The notes: generated by a model from the sequence alone, not told the origin. A stretch of 43,982 nucleotides of DNA from Paraburkholderia ultramafica (GCF_902859915.1 NZ_CADIKK010000048.1:1-43982); one strand, 5' to 3'; positions 8,470 through 17,435 are shown, counted from the first letter of the stretch. A program made the numbers and translations.

Positions 8470-8568
8470 TATGAGCAAGGCGATCGGTCTGATTATTCGA
8501 CTGCATCGTTGCGAGAGTCAGCATGCAGTTCGATGGACTGCCAGGACGAGACCCCCACGGAGACGTAA

Positions 8569-9906
8569 ATGACAGATTCCGCGCTTGGCATCAGCCAGCC
8601 ATCATCGAGAAGCGAAGCAGAGGAAGTGCTCGTGGAAGCGACGTACCGAAAGGTGACGTGGCGCCTGATGTCGTTCCTTTTCGTCTGCTGGGTATTGAAT
8701 TACATTGACCGGGTGAACGTCAGCTTTGCCCAGCTCCAGTTGAAACACGATCTGGGCTTGAGCGATGCGGCGTACGGCCTCGGTGTGAGTCTGTTTTTCA
8801 TCGGGTACATCCTGTTCGAGGTTCCGAGTACGTTGCTGCTCAAGCGCATTGGCGCTCGCAAGACAGTCACGCGGATTATGATGCTGTGGGGCGGCATCAC
8901 GGTATCGATGGCATTTCTCACGTCGCCCTGGCAGTTCTATCTCGCCCGGATTCTCCTTGGTGCCGCTGAGGGTGGGTTCTGGCCGGGCATTATTCTTTTC
9001 CTCACGTACTGGTATCCGGCGGCGCGGCGGGCACGCATTACATCCCGTTTCCTGCTTGCTATTGCTGTTGCAGGCATCATTGGTGGCCCGCTCTCCGGAT
9101 ACATCCTGCAGAATTTTTCCGGCGTTCTCGGCTTTCGTAATTGGCAGTGGCTGTTTTTTCTGGAAGGCCTGCCTGCAGTTGTAGCAGGCGTGGTTGCATT
9201 TTTCTATCTGACCGACAAGCCGCAGCACGCGAAATGGCTGAGCAATGATCAAAAGAGGATCATCCTGCAGGCACTGGAAGCTGACGAAAGGCAGAAATCC
9301 CTCCATGCACCGAGCAGGCTTCTGGCAGCCCTGTGCGACGTTCGCGTCTACATTCTTGCGGCGGGTTGGGCAACGGTGCCGCTATGCGGCACCATCCTCA
9401 ACTACTGGACCCCAACGATCATCAAGCAGACCGGTGTCACCGACATCCTGAATATTGGCCTGCTTTCCGTGCTGCCTTATATCGTCGGCGCTGTCGCGAT
9501 GCTGGTCATCGCCCGCAGCTCCGACCTCACCCTCGAGCGGCGCTGGCACTTTGCGGCGTCAACCACCGCAGGCGCTGCGGGAGCCGCGCTGTTGACGCTG
9601 GTTACCGGCGAGTGGCCAGCCGCGATTGCCTGCCTGAGTCTTGTTTCTATCAGCTACTTCGCCGCCGCCGCGATCATCTGGTCCATTCCGCCATCGTATC
9701 TGTCAGGAGACGCGGCAGCGGGCGGCATCGCCGTTATCAGCGGCCTCGGGCAAGTGGGGGCGTTCTTCGGCCCGATCATGCTTGGTTGGGTAAAGACATT
9801 CACCGGGAGCTTCTCGACCGGCCTGCTCGTGGTTGCCGCGTTGGTGCTGACTGGCGGCGTCCTGGTGTTGCTGGGCGTGCCGCGTCCAGCAGTCCGCCGG
9901 CAATGA
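8569..9906 (+). CDS. ophD: Phthalate permease, MFS anion:cation symporter family
   Basis: A 445-residue major facilitator protein with about 12 transmembrane helices. It shows the anion:cation symporter signature near the first helices (NYIDRVNVSFAQ) and the ACS-type segments ILFEVPSTLLLKRIGARK, ARILLGAAEGGFWPG and YWYPAARRARI. Family members import aromatic and sugar acids with protons; next to ophC and in the DBO1-like ophDC order, phthalate is the expected cargo. The ATG at 8569 follows a GGAGACG ribosome binding site. The triple half-site at 8448-8469 lies 99 bp upstream. ophC follows 43 bp downstream, so the two should be co-transcribed. Confidence 0.82.
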   Translation: MTDSALGISQPSSRSEAEEVLVEATYRKVTWRLMSFLFVCWVLNYIDRVNVSFAQLQLKHDLGLSDAAYGLGVSLFFIGYILFEVPSTLLLKRIGARKTVTRIMMLWGGITVSMAFLTSPWQFYLARILLGAAEGGFWPGIILFLTYWYPAARRARITSRFLLAIAVAGIIGGPLSGYILQNFSGVLGFRNWQWLFFLEGLPAVVAGVVAFFYLTDKPQHAKWLSNDQKRIILQALEADERQKSLHAPSRLLAALCDVRVYILAAGWATVPLCGTILNYWTPTIIKQTGVTDILNIGLLSVLPYIVGAVAMLVIARSSDLTLERRWHFAASTTAGAAGAALLTLVTGEWPAAIACLSLVSISYFAAAAIIWSIPPSYLSGDAAAGGIAVISGLGQVGAFFGPIMLGWVKTFTGSFSTGLLVVAALVLTGGVLVLLGVPRPAVRRQ

Positions 9907-9949
9907 TCGTCGTCAGAATTCGTCCCACCTGTTTTCGAAAGGAAGCGTT

Positions 9950-10942
9950 ATGAGCAAACTTCAGCTTTCCATAGCTGTCGGCCCCTACGACCGTATGCGA
10001 CCACTGGTTGACGGCGAGGTACAGATCGACGGCGTGGACCCGATCTTCATGCTGCAGGAGCCCGAGGAGATTTTTTTCAGGGCCTTCCGGCACGCGGACT
10101 ACGATATCTGCGAACTGTCGCTGAGCAGTTATTCGGTCAAAACAGCAGCAGGTACTTCACCGTATATTGCTGTACCGGTTTTCCCGTCTCGGGCCTTCCG
10201 GCACACATCGATCTATGTCCGCACGGATCGGGGTATCAATTCGCCCGAGGATCTGAAAGGCAAGCGTATTGGAGTGCCCGAGTACCAGTTGACGGCCAAT
10301 GTCTGGGTCCGTCTGTTCCTGGAGCAGGAGTATGGCGTCCGACCGTCGGATGTTACGTGGATTCGGGGTGGCTACGAAGATGCAGGTCGCGTCGAAAAGA
10401 TAACACTGAAGCTTCCAGACGGGGTGCGGCTCGAAAATGCGCCTGAAGGTAGGACTATTTCCGGGCTGCTCGAGTCTGGCGAAATCGATGCTGTCATCGG
10501 CCCGCGCGCACCGTCGTGTTTTGACCGTGGGCACCCGCAGGTGAAGTATCTCTTTGATGATCCGCAAGCCACTGCCGCGGCGTGGTACCGCCGTACCAGA
10601 CTGTTCCCGATCATGCATACCTTGGGTATCAAGCGGGAGCTGACAGAGCAGCACCCGTGGTTGCCGGGAGCCTTGACCAAGGCCTTCGAAAAATCCAAGG
10701 CACTCGCGCTGGCGCGACTCACCGATACTTCCGCGACAAAGATCACATTGCCATTCGTGGAAGAGCAGTTACGAGCCGCGCGCCAGCTGATGGGGCATGA
10801 TTTCTGGTCGTATGGCTTCGCCGAAAACGAACACGTCCTCAATCGCTTTCTGGTACAGCACCATAAAGAAGGGCTCTCCAGTCGGCAACTGGAAGCGAAG
10901 GAGCTTTTCCATCCCGCGAGTCTCGAGAGCTTCAAGATCTAA
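9950..10942 (+). CDS. ophC: 4,5-dihydroxyphthalate decarboxylase
   Basis: A 330-residue protein of the 4,5-dihydroxyphthalate decarboxylase family (Pht5/OphC), which has a periplasmic-binding-protein-like fold but no signal peptide and works in the cytoplasm. It decarboxylates 4,5-dihydroxyphthalate to protocatechuate. Seen are the family N-terminus LSIAVGPYDRMRPL, the DICELSLSSY segment, GKRIGVPEYQLTANVW, and the later PIMHTLGIKREL. Length matches the family (about 330). An AGGAAG ribosome binding site precedes the ATG. It is the second gene of the ophDC unit; a long hairpin at 10981-11011 follows. An ABC-type solute-binding protein is the structural look-alike, ruled out by the missing signal peptide and the family motifs. 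Confidence 0.85.
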   Translation: MSKLQLSIAVGPYDRMRPLVDGEVQIDGVDPIFMLQEPEEIFFRAFRHADYDICELSLSSYSVKTAAGTSPYIAVPVFPSRAFRHTSIYVRTDRGINSPEDLKGKRIGVPEYQLTANVWVRLFLEQEYGVRPSDVTWIRGGYEDAGRVEKITLKLPDGVRLENAPEGRTISGLLESGEIDAVIGPRAPSCFDRGHPQVKYLFDDPQATAAAWYRRTRLFPIMHTLGIKRELTEQHPWLPGALTKAFEKSKALALARLTDTSATKITLPFVEEQLRAARQLMGHDFWSYGFAENEHVLNRFLVQHHKEGLSSRQLEAKELFHPASLESFKI

Positions 10943-10980
10943 CAGCAGTTAGAGGGGCGTTTGCTCCACCATCTGATGCG

Positions 10981-11011
10981 CATGGCAGACGCGGTTCCGG
11001 CGTCTGCCATG
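10981..11011 (+). terminator. Strong hairpin after ophC, possible terminator
   Basis: CATGGCAGACGC (10981-10992) and GCGTCTGCCATG (11000-11011) form a perfect 12-bp stem with a 7-base loop, 38 bp after the ophC stop. There is no T-run on the plus strand, so it is either a terminator that does not need one or an mRNA-stabilising end. Confidence 0.45.
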
Positions 11012-11561
11012 TGCGCGCAAAAAGAACACTACGTGCCACGCACGCTATCTCAAGTGTGTAGTCCTGTTGCCGTCTTCGGAATCGGGGGGCGGACGTATCG
11101 AGCGACGCGACGATGGTCAAATATCCGCAATGCCCCCGGACGATGCCGCCGACGCCGGACCTCCGCCCTGCTTCGCAGCGAAACGATCTGGCGCGAGCTT
11201 CAGATTGATCAATACTGTAGGCGCGTTAGAGACCGCTGCACGGGCTTCTACCGCCAACTGACTCCGACAAGGCGGCCGCGGCTCTGTCAGAGACTGCAGG
11301 CGATGGCCATCGCATCAGCCGGCGCGATTGCCTGTCATCTGCCAGACGTGGCGCACTAGCCGCCTGTCGTCGGAAGAGTAGGCGCAACTCGAACTCTTGT
11401 CCGTCTTGCCTGGCCTCGACAAACGCGTCTCGCCCACACGAACAGCCCTTGCGGCACAGCCGTGTCGCCACCAATGCTCGCGTCGCCGCAATGGCTCTCG
11501 CGTGGCGTAACGCGGTATTCACGGGAGGGGGTGCTATCGGTACTTCTCCTAGGCCGATAAC

Positions 11562-11575
11562 ATTAGACATCTAAT
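11562..11575. promoter_or_regulatory. Operator site 5 before the ABC importer genes
   Basis: ATTAGACATCTAAT has perfect ATTAGA/TCTAAT half-sites with only the central two bases asymmetric. It is 122 bp upstream of the solute-binding protein start at 11698. Confidence 0.7.
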
Positions 11576-11581
11576 CATGCT

Positions 11582-11595
11582 TTGACTATAGTCAA
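11582..11595. promoter_or_regulatory. Second palindrome adjoining operator site 5
   Basis: TTGACTATAGTCAA is a perfect 14-bp palindrome starting six bases after operator site 5. It has the same 5-4-5 geometry but a different sequence, and its first half contains a TTGAC element like a -35 box. It may be a second regulator's site or a promoter element. Confidence 0.4.
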
Positions 11596-11697
11596 GACGT
11601 CGGTGGAAATCAGAAATCATTCGCCAAGGGCGCGGTGGGGTATAACGCCAGCGCGACAAGAAGCACAAATCCTATTTATATATTTGGAGACCTTACG

Positions 11698-12696
11698 ATG
11701 ACGGGTCAAAGAAGCTTGCTTCCCAATGCGCTTCGCGTAGCAAGCGCTTTGTTGTGTGCTGTCGCCTTCAGTTCGTCGGCCTTCGCTGACAACACGCGAA
11801 TCCGTGTCGGGTACACGATTACGACCGATATTGCCTCGGCCGCATTGTTCAGTGCTCAAAAGAAAGGTCTGTTCGCAAAAGCCGGACTCGATGTAGAGGC
11901 ACAGCCATTTGTTCAGGCCAGCCAGAAGTACGACGCATTCAAAGGCAAGGCAATCGATCTTGATATCAACGCGGGCGGCATAGAAGTAGGGCAGCTTTTT
12001 TCCGCGGGTGTCCCGATCGTCGTACTGAAAGCGATCCAGCCGGCTGATTTCTGGGCGGTCGTTGTCAAATCGACCTCTACTGCAAAAGCGCCGCTGGACT
12101 TTAAAGGCAGGCCTTACGGGGTGGTGTCGCTCTCCGGGACGAACTTTGGTGCGACGTATCTTGCCTTCAAGATAGAGAACATCGATTTGATGCGCGACGT
12201 GAAAGTGTCAGTGTTGCCGCCGGCGGGCCTGATTGCCGCTTTGCAGAGTGGCTCAATTGAAGGAGCGACGCTTTATGAGCCGTATCTGAGTCAGGCGCTT
12301 CGATCTGGGACTATGAAAGAGATCTTTCGCCCGATCACGCTTTATCGCCGGCACTATGGCACCACGTTATTTGCACTCAATGTGACGGCCCGCAAGGACT
12401 TCCAGGGCGAGAACAAAGCGGCCGTCGCCAGGTTCATGTCGATCTTGCAGAGCGAAGCAAAAGCGCTGCCACAAAACCTGCCGCAGGCCTCGCAGGCGTT
12501 GTCGGAGAGCGTGCCTGCACTCAAAGAGACACCACAGCAGGTTGAGACGCTCCTTAAGCCCTACGCGAAGGATTACATCGCCGATGAAAACGATCCGGCG
12601 TTCCTGAAGCAGGTGCAGGCGTACTACGACCGGGTGTACGAGATCAAGCAGATCCCGCGTCAGCTCAACGTGGCAGATTTTTGGATAAAACCGTAG
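11698..12696 (+). CDS. ABC transporter solute-binding protein, nitrate/sulfonate/taurine type
   Basis: A 332-residue exported binding protein of the NMT1/SsuA-like class. A Sec signal peptide ends near SSAFA (about residue 30), followed by the family start TRIRVGYTITTD and the IDLDINAGGIEVGQL segment that marks the ligand cleft. The ATG at 11698 has a TTGGAGA ribosome binding site; the frame open to 11635 is not used. It heads an operon with the permease and ATPase genes and sits under operator site 5. B. cepacia has, as I recall, an OphFGH ABC importer for phthalate, and this set is the likely counterpart, so the cargo is probably phthalate or a phthalate ester. Cargo assignment is from context, not from ligand residues. 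Confidence 0.82.
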   Translation: MTGQRSLLPNALRVASALLCAVAFSSSAFADNTRIRVGYTITTDIASAALFSAQKKGLFAKAGLDVEAQPFVQASQKYDAFKGKAIDLDINAGGIEVGQLFSAGVPIVVLKAIQPADFWAVVVKSTSTAKAPLDFKGRPYGVVSLSGTNFGATYLAFKIENIDLMRDVKVSVLPPAGLIAALQSGSIEGATLYEPYLSQALRSGTMKEIFRPITLYRRHYGTTLFALNVTARKDFQGENKAAVARFMSILQSEAKALPQNLPQASQALSESVPALKETPQQVETLLKPYAKDYIADENDPAFLKQVQAYYDRVYEIKQIPRQLNVADFWIKP

Positions 12697-12718
12697 TGGC
12701 GTATCAGGAGACAGCCTC

Positions 12719-13531
12719 GTGAAAGTAGCACTGAGTTCATTCAACGGTATGGGCGCCGCGTTCCGCAGAGGGTGCGGAGGCGCAAGGTACGGCCGGCTAG
12801 TTGCGGCCACGGCGTCATTTGCGGTGCTTCTGCTTGCATGGCAGCTTTTCTCGCTGACGCAGCCGTCGTATGTGTTTCCGTCGATACCGCATATCTTTAG
12901 CGATATCGCGGCGTTCGCGGCGGACGGTACCTTGGCTCGGGCAACATTCGCAACCGTTAAATCGGTCGCGGCGGGGGCGGCCTTATCGCTGATCGTAGGC
13001 ACGCTTGCCGGCTTTGCGCTCTGGAGATTCGAAGCCTTCTTCGCGCCTTTGCTCAATTTCGCCCAAACAGTTCCGTATGTGGTTTGGGCGTTGATGTCGA
13101 TGATCTGGTTTGGTCTGACGCAAGTGTCGGTCATCTTCACGATCTTCATTGCCGGCTTCACTGTCATTGCCTTCAATGTCGCTGCGGGCCTTCAGCAGAT
13201 TGACCAGCAACTCATTGAAATGACTGAGTCGGTCCGCGCAAGTCGGTACATGACGTTCCGGCACATCACGCTTCCTAGCCTGACACCCTACCTTGTCAGC
13301 GGCTCACGCACGATGATCGCGGTGTGCTGGAAGATCGTCGTGCTTGCGGAGCTGTTCGCCGGCGGAGCCAGTGGCGGCGGCATCGGATACAACCTCTATG
13401 TCGGGTGGGAGTTCAATAGGACCAACGAAGTGTTCGCCTGGACGGTCTGGCTGGTCGTTCTGATGATGCTTACCGACTGGCTTGTGATTGCGCCGATCGA
13501 GCGTTACGCGACGCGGTGGAAAAGGAACTGA
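12719..13531 (+). CDS. ABC transporter permease, SsuC/TauC-like
   Basis: A 270-residue inner-membrane permease with about six transmembrane helices and the BPD-transp-1 coupling motif in the form EMTESVRASRYMTFRHITLPSL region (EAA-like loop, about residues 165-185). The start is a GTG at 12719 with AGGAGA eight bases upstream. It follows the binding protein by 22 bp and precedes the ATPase by 10 bp. It forms the channel of the importer whose other parts flank it; phthalate or a phthalate ester is the likely cargo by context. Confidence 0.82.
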   Translation: MKVALSSFNGMGAAFRRGCGGARYGRLVAATASFAVLLLAWQLFSLTQPSYVFPSIPHIFSDIAAFAADGTLARATFATVKSVAAGAALSLIVGTLAGFALWRFEAFFAPLLNFAQTVPYVVWALMSMIWFGLTQVSVIFTIFIAGFTVIAFNVAAGLQQIDQQLIEMTESVRASRYMTFRHITLPSLTPYLVSGSRTMIAVCWKIVVLAELFAGGASGGGIGYNLYVGWEFNRTNEVFAWTVWLVVLMMLTDWLVIAPIERYATRWKRN

Positions 13532-13541
13532 GGATCATCCC

Positions 13542-14324
13542 ATGAGTAACATCATTATTTCGGGTCTGACGAAGGTGTTCGAGACAGCCGGTGGACCCAT
13601 CAAGATCCTCGATAATATCGACTTGACGGTCGGAGAAGGGGAGTTCGTCTGTCTGCTTGGACCGTCCGGCGCTGGCAAGTCCGTCACGCTCAACTGTATT
13701 TCCGGTTTTCTGACGCCGACGGCCGGCAACATCGCCGTTGATGGGTTTCTTGTGACCCAGAAACGGCCACACTATGGCTATGTGTTTCAGCAGCCCCGCC
13801 TGATGAAATGGCGGACCGTGGAAGAAAACCTGCGGTTTGCTCTCCGCGCGGAAAGTGGCAAGCGCGTCAAGGACGAAGACACGCGTATCAAAGACGTGCT
13901 TGAGCTCGTGAATCTGACCGGATACGAGAACTTTTACCCGCACCAGATCTCCGGGGGTATGCAACATCGTGTCGGGATCGCCCGCGCCTATATCCGGGAC
14001 CCAGGTCTGCTGCTCATGGATGAACCGTTCGGAGCCTTGGATGAGATTACCGCGCGCCGGCTGCGTGCCGAACTTGTGAATACCTGGATGCGTGATCGCC
14101 GCACCGTGGTATTTGTCACGCACGACATCATTGAAGCCTGTTATCTGGCCGACAGAATCGTCGTCTACACACCAAAGCCGACCCGGATTGCATCGATCAT
14201 CAACGTCGACCTGCCTCGTCCGCGGGAGTATGGCAGCCCCGAGATGCATGAAGTCGAATCACGCGTGCTCGCGGTCTTCGAGCAGAGCATGAAAGACTTT
14301 CTTGACGCGGAACAGCCTGCGTAA
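13542..14324 (+). CDS. ABC transporter ATP-binding protein, SsuB/TauB-like
   Basis: A 260-residue ABC ATPase. Walker A GPSGAGKS is at residues 40-47, a Q-loop is in VFQQPRLMKW, the signature is SGGMQHRVGIARAY, Walker B is LLLMDEPFGALDE and the switch histidine is in VFVTHDI. These features belong to the nitrate/sulfonate/taurine importer ATPases. The ATG at 13542 follows a GAGG element; an earlier in-frame ATG at 13488 lies inside the permease gene. It energises the importer formed with the two preceding gene products. The fused binding protein/esterase gene follows after 283 bp. Confidence 0.87.
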   Translation: MSNIIISGLTKVFETAGGPIKILDNIDLTVGEGEFVCLLGPSGAGKSVTLNCISGFLTPTAGNIAVDGFLVTQKRPHYGYVFQQPRLMKWRTVEENLRFALRAESGKRVKDEDTRIKDVLELVNLTGYENFYPHQISGGMQHRVGIARAYIRDPGLLLMDEPFGALDEITARRLRAELVNTWMRDRRTVVFVTHDIIEACYLADRIVVYTPKPTRIASIINVDLPRPREYGSPEMHEVESRVLAVFEQSMKDFLDAEQPA

Positions 14325-14607
14325 TTCGTCGGCACTGGCCCGCGATTAGGGAGATGGCGCCGTGCCTGCCTTTCAAGGATGGTCGATGCCATTCTTCATC
14401 TAGACAGAGAGCCGTATGGCGGCAGGGAATGGTATGTCATGGACGCAAATCTTGTGTCGCGCGGCATCGTGCGACCTTCCGTGGTACTGAACCGGACCTG
14501 CATCTGTGGTACTTGGTTGGTCGACCCGCGCTGCATGCACCTGGAGTTTCGTTTAGGACAGTGAATCGCAGCCGCAGGTCTATAAATCAATAATCAAAGG
14601 ATGGTAT

Positions 14608-16593
14608 ATGCAGATGTCGCGAAAAGTTCAAAAGAGGCGTGCGAGCAATATCATCCTCGCGCTAGCGACGTTACTCGCCTTTCTGTTGCCCATCGGCGCT
14701 CGAGCGGAAGCAGTCAAGATTGCGATCGTCTCACGAACGGTCTTCTACGTTCCGTTATGGATTGCCGACGAACACGGCTTTCTGAAAGACGAGGGTATCG
14801 ACCCGACGATCGAGGTGTTTGACAGCGCAGAAAAGATCAACGATCAGCTACATGCCGGACAAACGCAAATCGCAATTGCAACGCCTGAGAGCGTGATCCT
14901 CGACGCCTACAAGGGCGGTCCATTGCGGATCGTCGCCGGCAACGCGAAAAAGCTACCGCACTTCATCATTACGAAGCCGGAGATAAAGACTCTGGCGCAA
15001 TTGCGTGGCGCCAATTTCGGCGTTCTTTCGATGCAGGAAGGAACGACGTATCTGGTCAATGAGGTGGCGAAGGCGATTGGACTGTCGAAGGGGAATTACA
15101 TCGTTACTGCGGTAGGCGGCGCACCGACCCGATGGAAGCTGCTGAAGGAAGGAAAGATTGACGTAGGACTGCAGCCGTTTCCTTTGACTTACGAGGCGGA
15201 GGCGGCAGGCTTCTCGAATCTGGGGCCCGTCTCGACCTATGTGCCTGATTGGCAGTTCACCAGTGTCAACGTTGACGATCATTGGGCACATTCGCATCGT
15301 GCCACGGTAGTCGGCTTCTTAAGAGCGCTGAAGCGCGGGCAGGACTACATGGCAGCCCATCCCGACGAAGCGGCCCGTATCGCGGCAAAGGAATTGCGCA
15401 CTGACGTTCCCCTCGCTCGCCGTGCGCTAGCTGACACGGATCGGCTTGGAATCCTCGATCCGAATCTGGATGTTTCGAATCCGGGCATGGAGCGAGTCTT
15501 CGACTCGTTGATTAAGACCGATCGGATCCCGGCGACCGATCGGTTCGACATGGGGAGGGTTGTAGACGAGACATTCCTTCGCGAAAGTCGAGATCCCGTG
15601 GTGCGGGACATCGGCAGCTTCTTCGTTGGGGGTGACCAGGTGGAACTGTCTGGAATGCCGACGAGCGAAATCAAATACGCGAAGGACGCACCGCCCCTAA
15701 AGCTTGATCCGAACGGGACATACGAGACGGGACAGGTGTATGTGCAGTTCATCCGGCTCGCGCACGCGAGATCCCGGTGGCCCATGCTGTTTCTCAACGG
15801 GGGTACGAGCACTGGCGCCATGTGGGAAACGACCCCGGACGGAAGGCCGGGATGGCAATCTTTTTTCCTGCATGACGGCTACGACACGTTCCTGACCGAT
15901 GGCGTAGGGAAGGGCAGGGCGTCGTGGTCCCGGTACCCAGACATATTCAGGGTTCAGCCTGCGTTTCGCCCCAACGAAGAGACCTGGACATTGTTCCGGA
16001 TGGGCACACACTACGACCGGGATCCGTCAAGGCGCGAGGCATTCCCCGGCGTGCAGTTCCCGGTCACCAGTTTTGACGAGTTTGCCAAGGCTGGCGTGCC
16101 CCGCTTTCCCGGGCAGGACGGGATCGAGCTCAAAGCGTACGAGCAGCTTCTATCGAGGATCTGCCCATGCGTGATAGTGGCGCAAAGTTCAGGTGCGTAT
16201 TTCGCTATGCAACTCGCCGCAAAGCATCCCGATCTGGTGAAGGCGATCGTATCCGTGGAACTGACTGCCGCGCCTCCGCTCGAAACGATCGATGTTGCTG
16301 CACTCAAAGAGGTGCCGCAACTGCTGCTCTGGGGGGATAACCAGCAGCAGTCTGGAAGCTGGAGGAAGATCCGGACGAACATCGATAAATACGTTTCAGA
16401 CTATGCCCGGCAGGGCGGAAGGATCGACGTGATCGATTTGCCTGCGCGTGGGATCATCGGCAACACCCATCAGATGATGATGGACAGAAATAGCGATCAG
16501 CTTGCCGGGATGGTCGCCGACTGGCTGGACAGACAGTTCAGCGTGACAACGGCGAAACAGGTGGCATCGACGACCGCAGAACCGCGACCCTGA
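14608..16593 (+). CDS. Periplasmic binding protein fused to an esterase-713-like alpha/beta hydrolase
   Basis: A 661-residue exported protein with two domains. A Sec signal peptide ends at ARA-E (residue 33). Residues about 34-320 are an SsuA/NMT1-type solute-binding domain (VKIAIVSRTVFYVPLWIA; TPESVILDAY; GGAPTRWKLL). From about residue 336 (GSFFVGG) to 645 is an alpha/beta hydrolase: LFLNGGTSTG for the oxyanion region, nucleophile Ser527 in AQSSG, Glu551 exactly 24 residues later at a strand end, and His621 in NTHQMMMDRN. The Ser-Glu spacing is what I recall for Alcaligenes esterase 713, a Ser-His-Glu esterase. AAAGGA precedes the ATG; starts at 14601 is out of context and 14614 is possible. 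It follows the ABC genes, so it may hydrolyse a phthalate ester in the periplasm and hand the acid to the importer. That role is inference; the fusion itself is seen in one uninterrupted frame. Confidence 0.82.
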   Translation: MQMSRKVQKRRASNIILALATLLAFLLPIGARAEAVKIAIVSRTVFYVPLWIADEHGFLKDEGIDPTIEVFDSAEKINDQLHAGQTQIAIATPESVILDAYKGGPLRIVAGNAKKLPHFIITKPEIKTLAQLRGANFGVLSMQEGTTYLVNEVAKAIGLSKGNYIVTAVGGAPTRWKLLKEGKIDVGLQPFPLTYEAEAAGFSNLGPVSTYVPDWQFTSVNVDDHWAHSHRATVVGFLRALKRGQDYMAAHPDEAARIAAKELRTDVPLARRALADTDRLGILDPNLDVSNPGMERVFDSLIKTDRIPATDRFDMGRVVDETFLRESRDPVVRDIGSFFVGGDQVELSGMPTSEIKYAKDAPPLKLDPNGTYETGQVYVQFIRLAHARSRWPMLFLNGGTSTGAMWETTPDGRPGWQSFFLHDGYDTFLTDGVGKGRASWSRYPDIFRVQPAFRPNEETWTLFRMGTHYDRDPSRREAFPGVQFPVTSFDEFAKAGVPRFPGQDGIELKAYEQLLSRICPCVIVAQSSGAYFAMQLAAKHPDLVKAIVSVELTAAPPLETIDVAALKEVPQLLLWGDNQQQSGSWRKIRTNIDKYVSDYARQGGRIDVIDLPARGIIGNTHQMMMDRNSDQLAGMVADWLDRQFSVTTAKQVASTTAEPRP

Positions 16594-16774
16594 GCCGCGC
16601 GAAGCGACCCCGGGAACCCGGGCAGCGAGGCGGGGGCTGGGTATTGAGGCGGCGACAAGTCAGTCGATCAAGCTCCCGGGAAAGAATTCGCCCGAAATAT
16701 GCAACATGTAAAGGTTGTAAGATCCGCGGACGCGATATCATCGATGCATCGTGATCTCTTAAAAGGCTTACCAA

Positions 16775-17365
16775 ATGGCGTCGACACGTTCGTCAGCGAA
16801 GAGGGGCGATCCGAATTCCGACCCCATACTTCGACATTGGCGTGAAGCTGTCCCCCACGACCGTCTCGCTCACCTTGTAAAGGACGCCGCGCGGGCGATG
16901 GTCCGTGGTCTGCAACTGAGATTGACGCAATATAACGTGTCTTTTGGACACTGGGCTTACCTGCGTATTCTTTGGGAAAGAGACGGTCTGACGCAGAAAG
17001 AACTGAGCGATGAAGCCGGAGTCATGGCGCCGACCACGTTCACCGCGGTGAGCGCAATGGAGAAGCTGGGCTATGTGGTCCGGCGGCAGTCTCCCGAAAA
17101 CAAGAAGAATACTTACGTTTACCTGACCGCAAAGGGTAAAGCTCTGAAGGGAAAGCTCGTCCCGCTGGCAGAGGAGGTCAACGAGATTGGCGTTCGCGGC
17201 CTGAAGCCTTCGGAGATAGCTGTTGCGCGAAAAGTGCTCATAACGCTGATTGAGAACATGGCGAAGGACGAGGCAGATTCCAGCGATCCCGCGCGAAGAA
17301 TCCCGTCGACGCGGGAGCTTGGTAGCCTGATCGCAGCGCGCGGTGAAGAGTACGAAAACAGTTAG
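16775..17365 (+). CDS. MarR-family transcriptional regulator
   Basis: A 196-residue MarR regulator, longer than usual because of N- and C-terminal extensions of about 30 residues each. The winged helix spans roughly residues 55-125: FGHWAYLRILWERDGLTQKELSD, recognition helix APTTFTAVSAMEKLGYV, and the wing RRQSPENKKNTYVYLTAKG. AAAGG lies about 10 bases before the ATG. It stands alone between the esterase fusion and ophE. MarR dimers typically bind short AT-rich palindromes and release them on binding aromatic acids, so it is my preferred candidate for the ATTAG-N4-CTAAT sites. No such site lies before its own gene, which argues against autoregulation by that motif. Confidence 0.87.
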   Translation: MASTRSSAKRGDPNSDPILRHWREAVPHDRLAHLVKDAARAMVRGLQLRLTQYNVSFGHWAYLRILWERDGLTQKELSDEAGVMAPTTFTAVSAMEKLGYVVRRQSPENKKNTYVYLTAKGKALKGKLVPLAEEVNEIGVRGLKPSEIAVARKVLITLIENMAKDEADSSDPARRIPSTRELGSLIAARGEEYENS

Positions 17366-17435
17366 GCGGCGGGAAGTCCGCGAGCACAGAGCGCGTCGCC
17401 ACCCGGGGAGGAGGCACGAATAAGGTGGCTAAAAT

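Larger units (their letters stand above)
10943..11697. other. Long intergenic stretch between ophC and the ABC importer genes
   Basis: About 750 bp. It contains a 12-bp-stem hairpin (10981-11011), the palindromes at 11562-11575 and 11582-11595, and several open frames with no recognisable product, for example a minus-strand frame at 11226-11570 rich in Arg and Ala. I find no supported gene; the middle part may be the remains of a decayed gene. Confidence 0.45.

Noticed and set aside
8602..9306. Minus-strand open frame of 234 codons within ophD
   Set aside because: Antisense to a clear MFS transporter with membrane-helix pattern; no independent support.
9950..10942. ABC transporter solute-binding protein
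   Set aside because: The fold family is similar but there is no signal peptide, and the sequence shows the 4,5-dihydroxyphthalate decarboxylase motifs.
11226..11570. Minus-strand open frame of 114 codons in the ophC-importer gap
   Set aside because: Arg/Ala-rich, no family features and no clear ribosome binding site; it also overlaps operator site 5. Kept only as a possible relic in the intergenic note.
12367..13176. Minus-strand open frame of 269 codons
   Set aside because: Antisense shadow of the ABC binding protein and permease genes; composition is not protein-like.
16605..16630. CCCGGGAACCCGGG repeat after the esterase fusion gene as a terminator
   Set aside because: The stem is at most five pairs with a four-base loop and there is no T-run; too weak to call.
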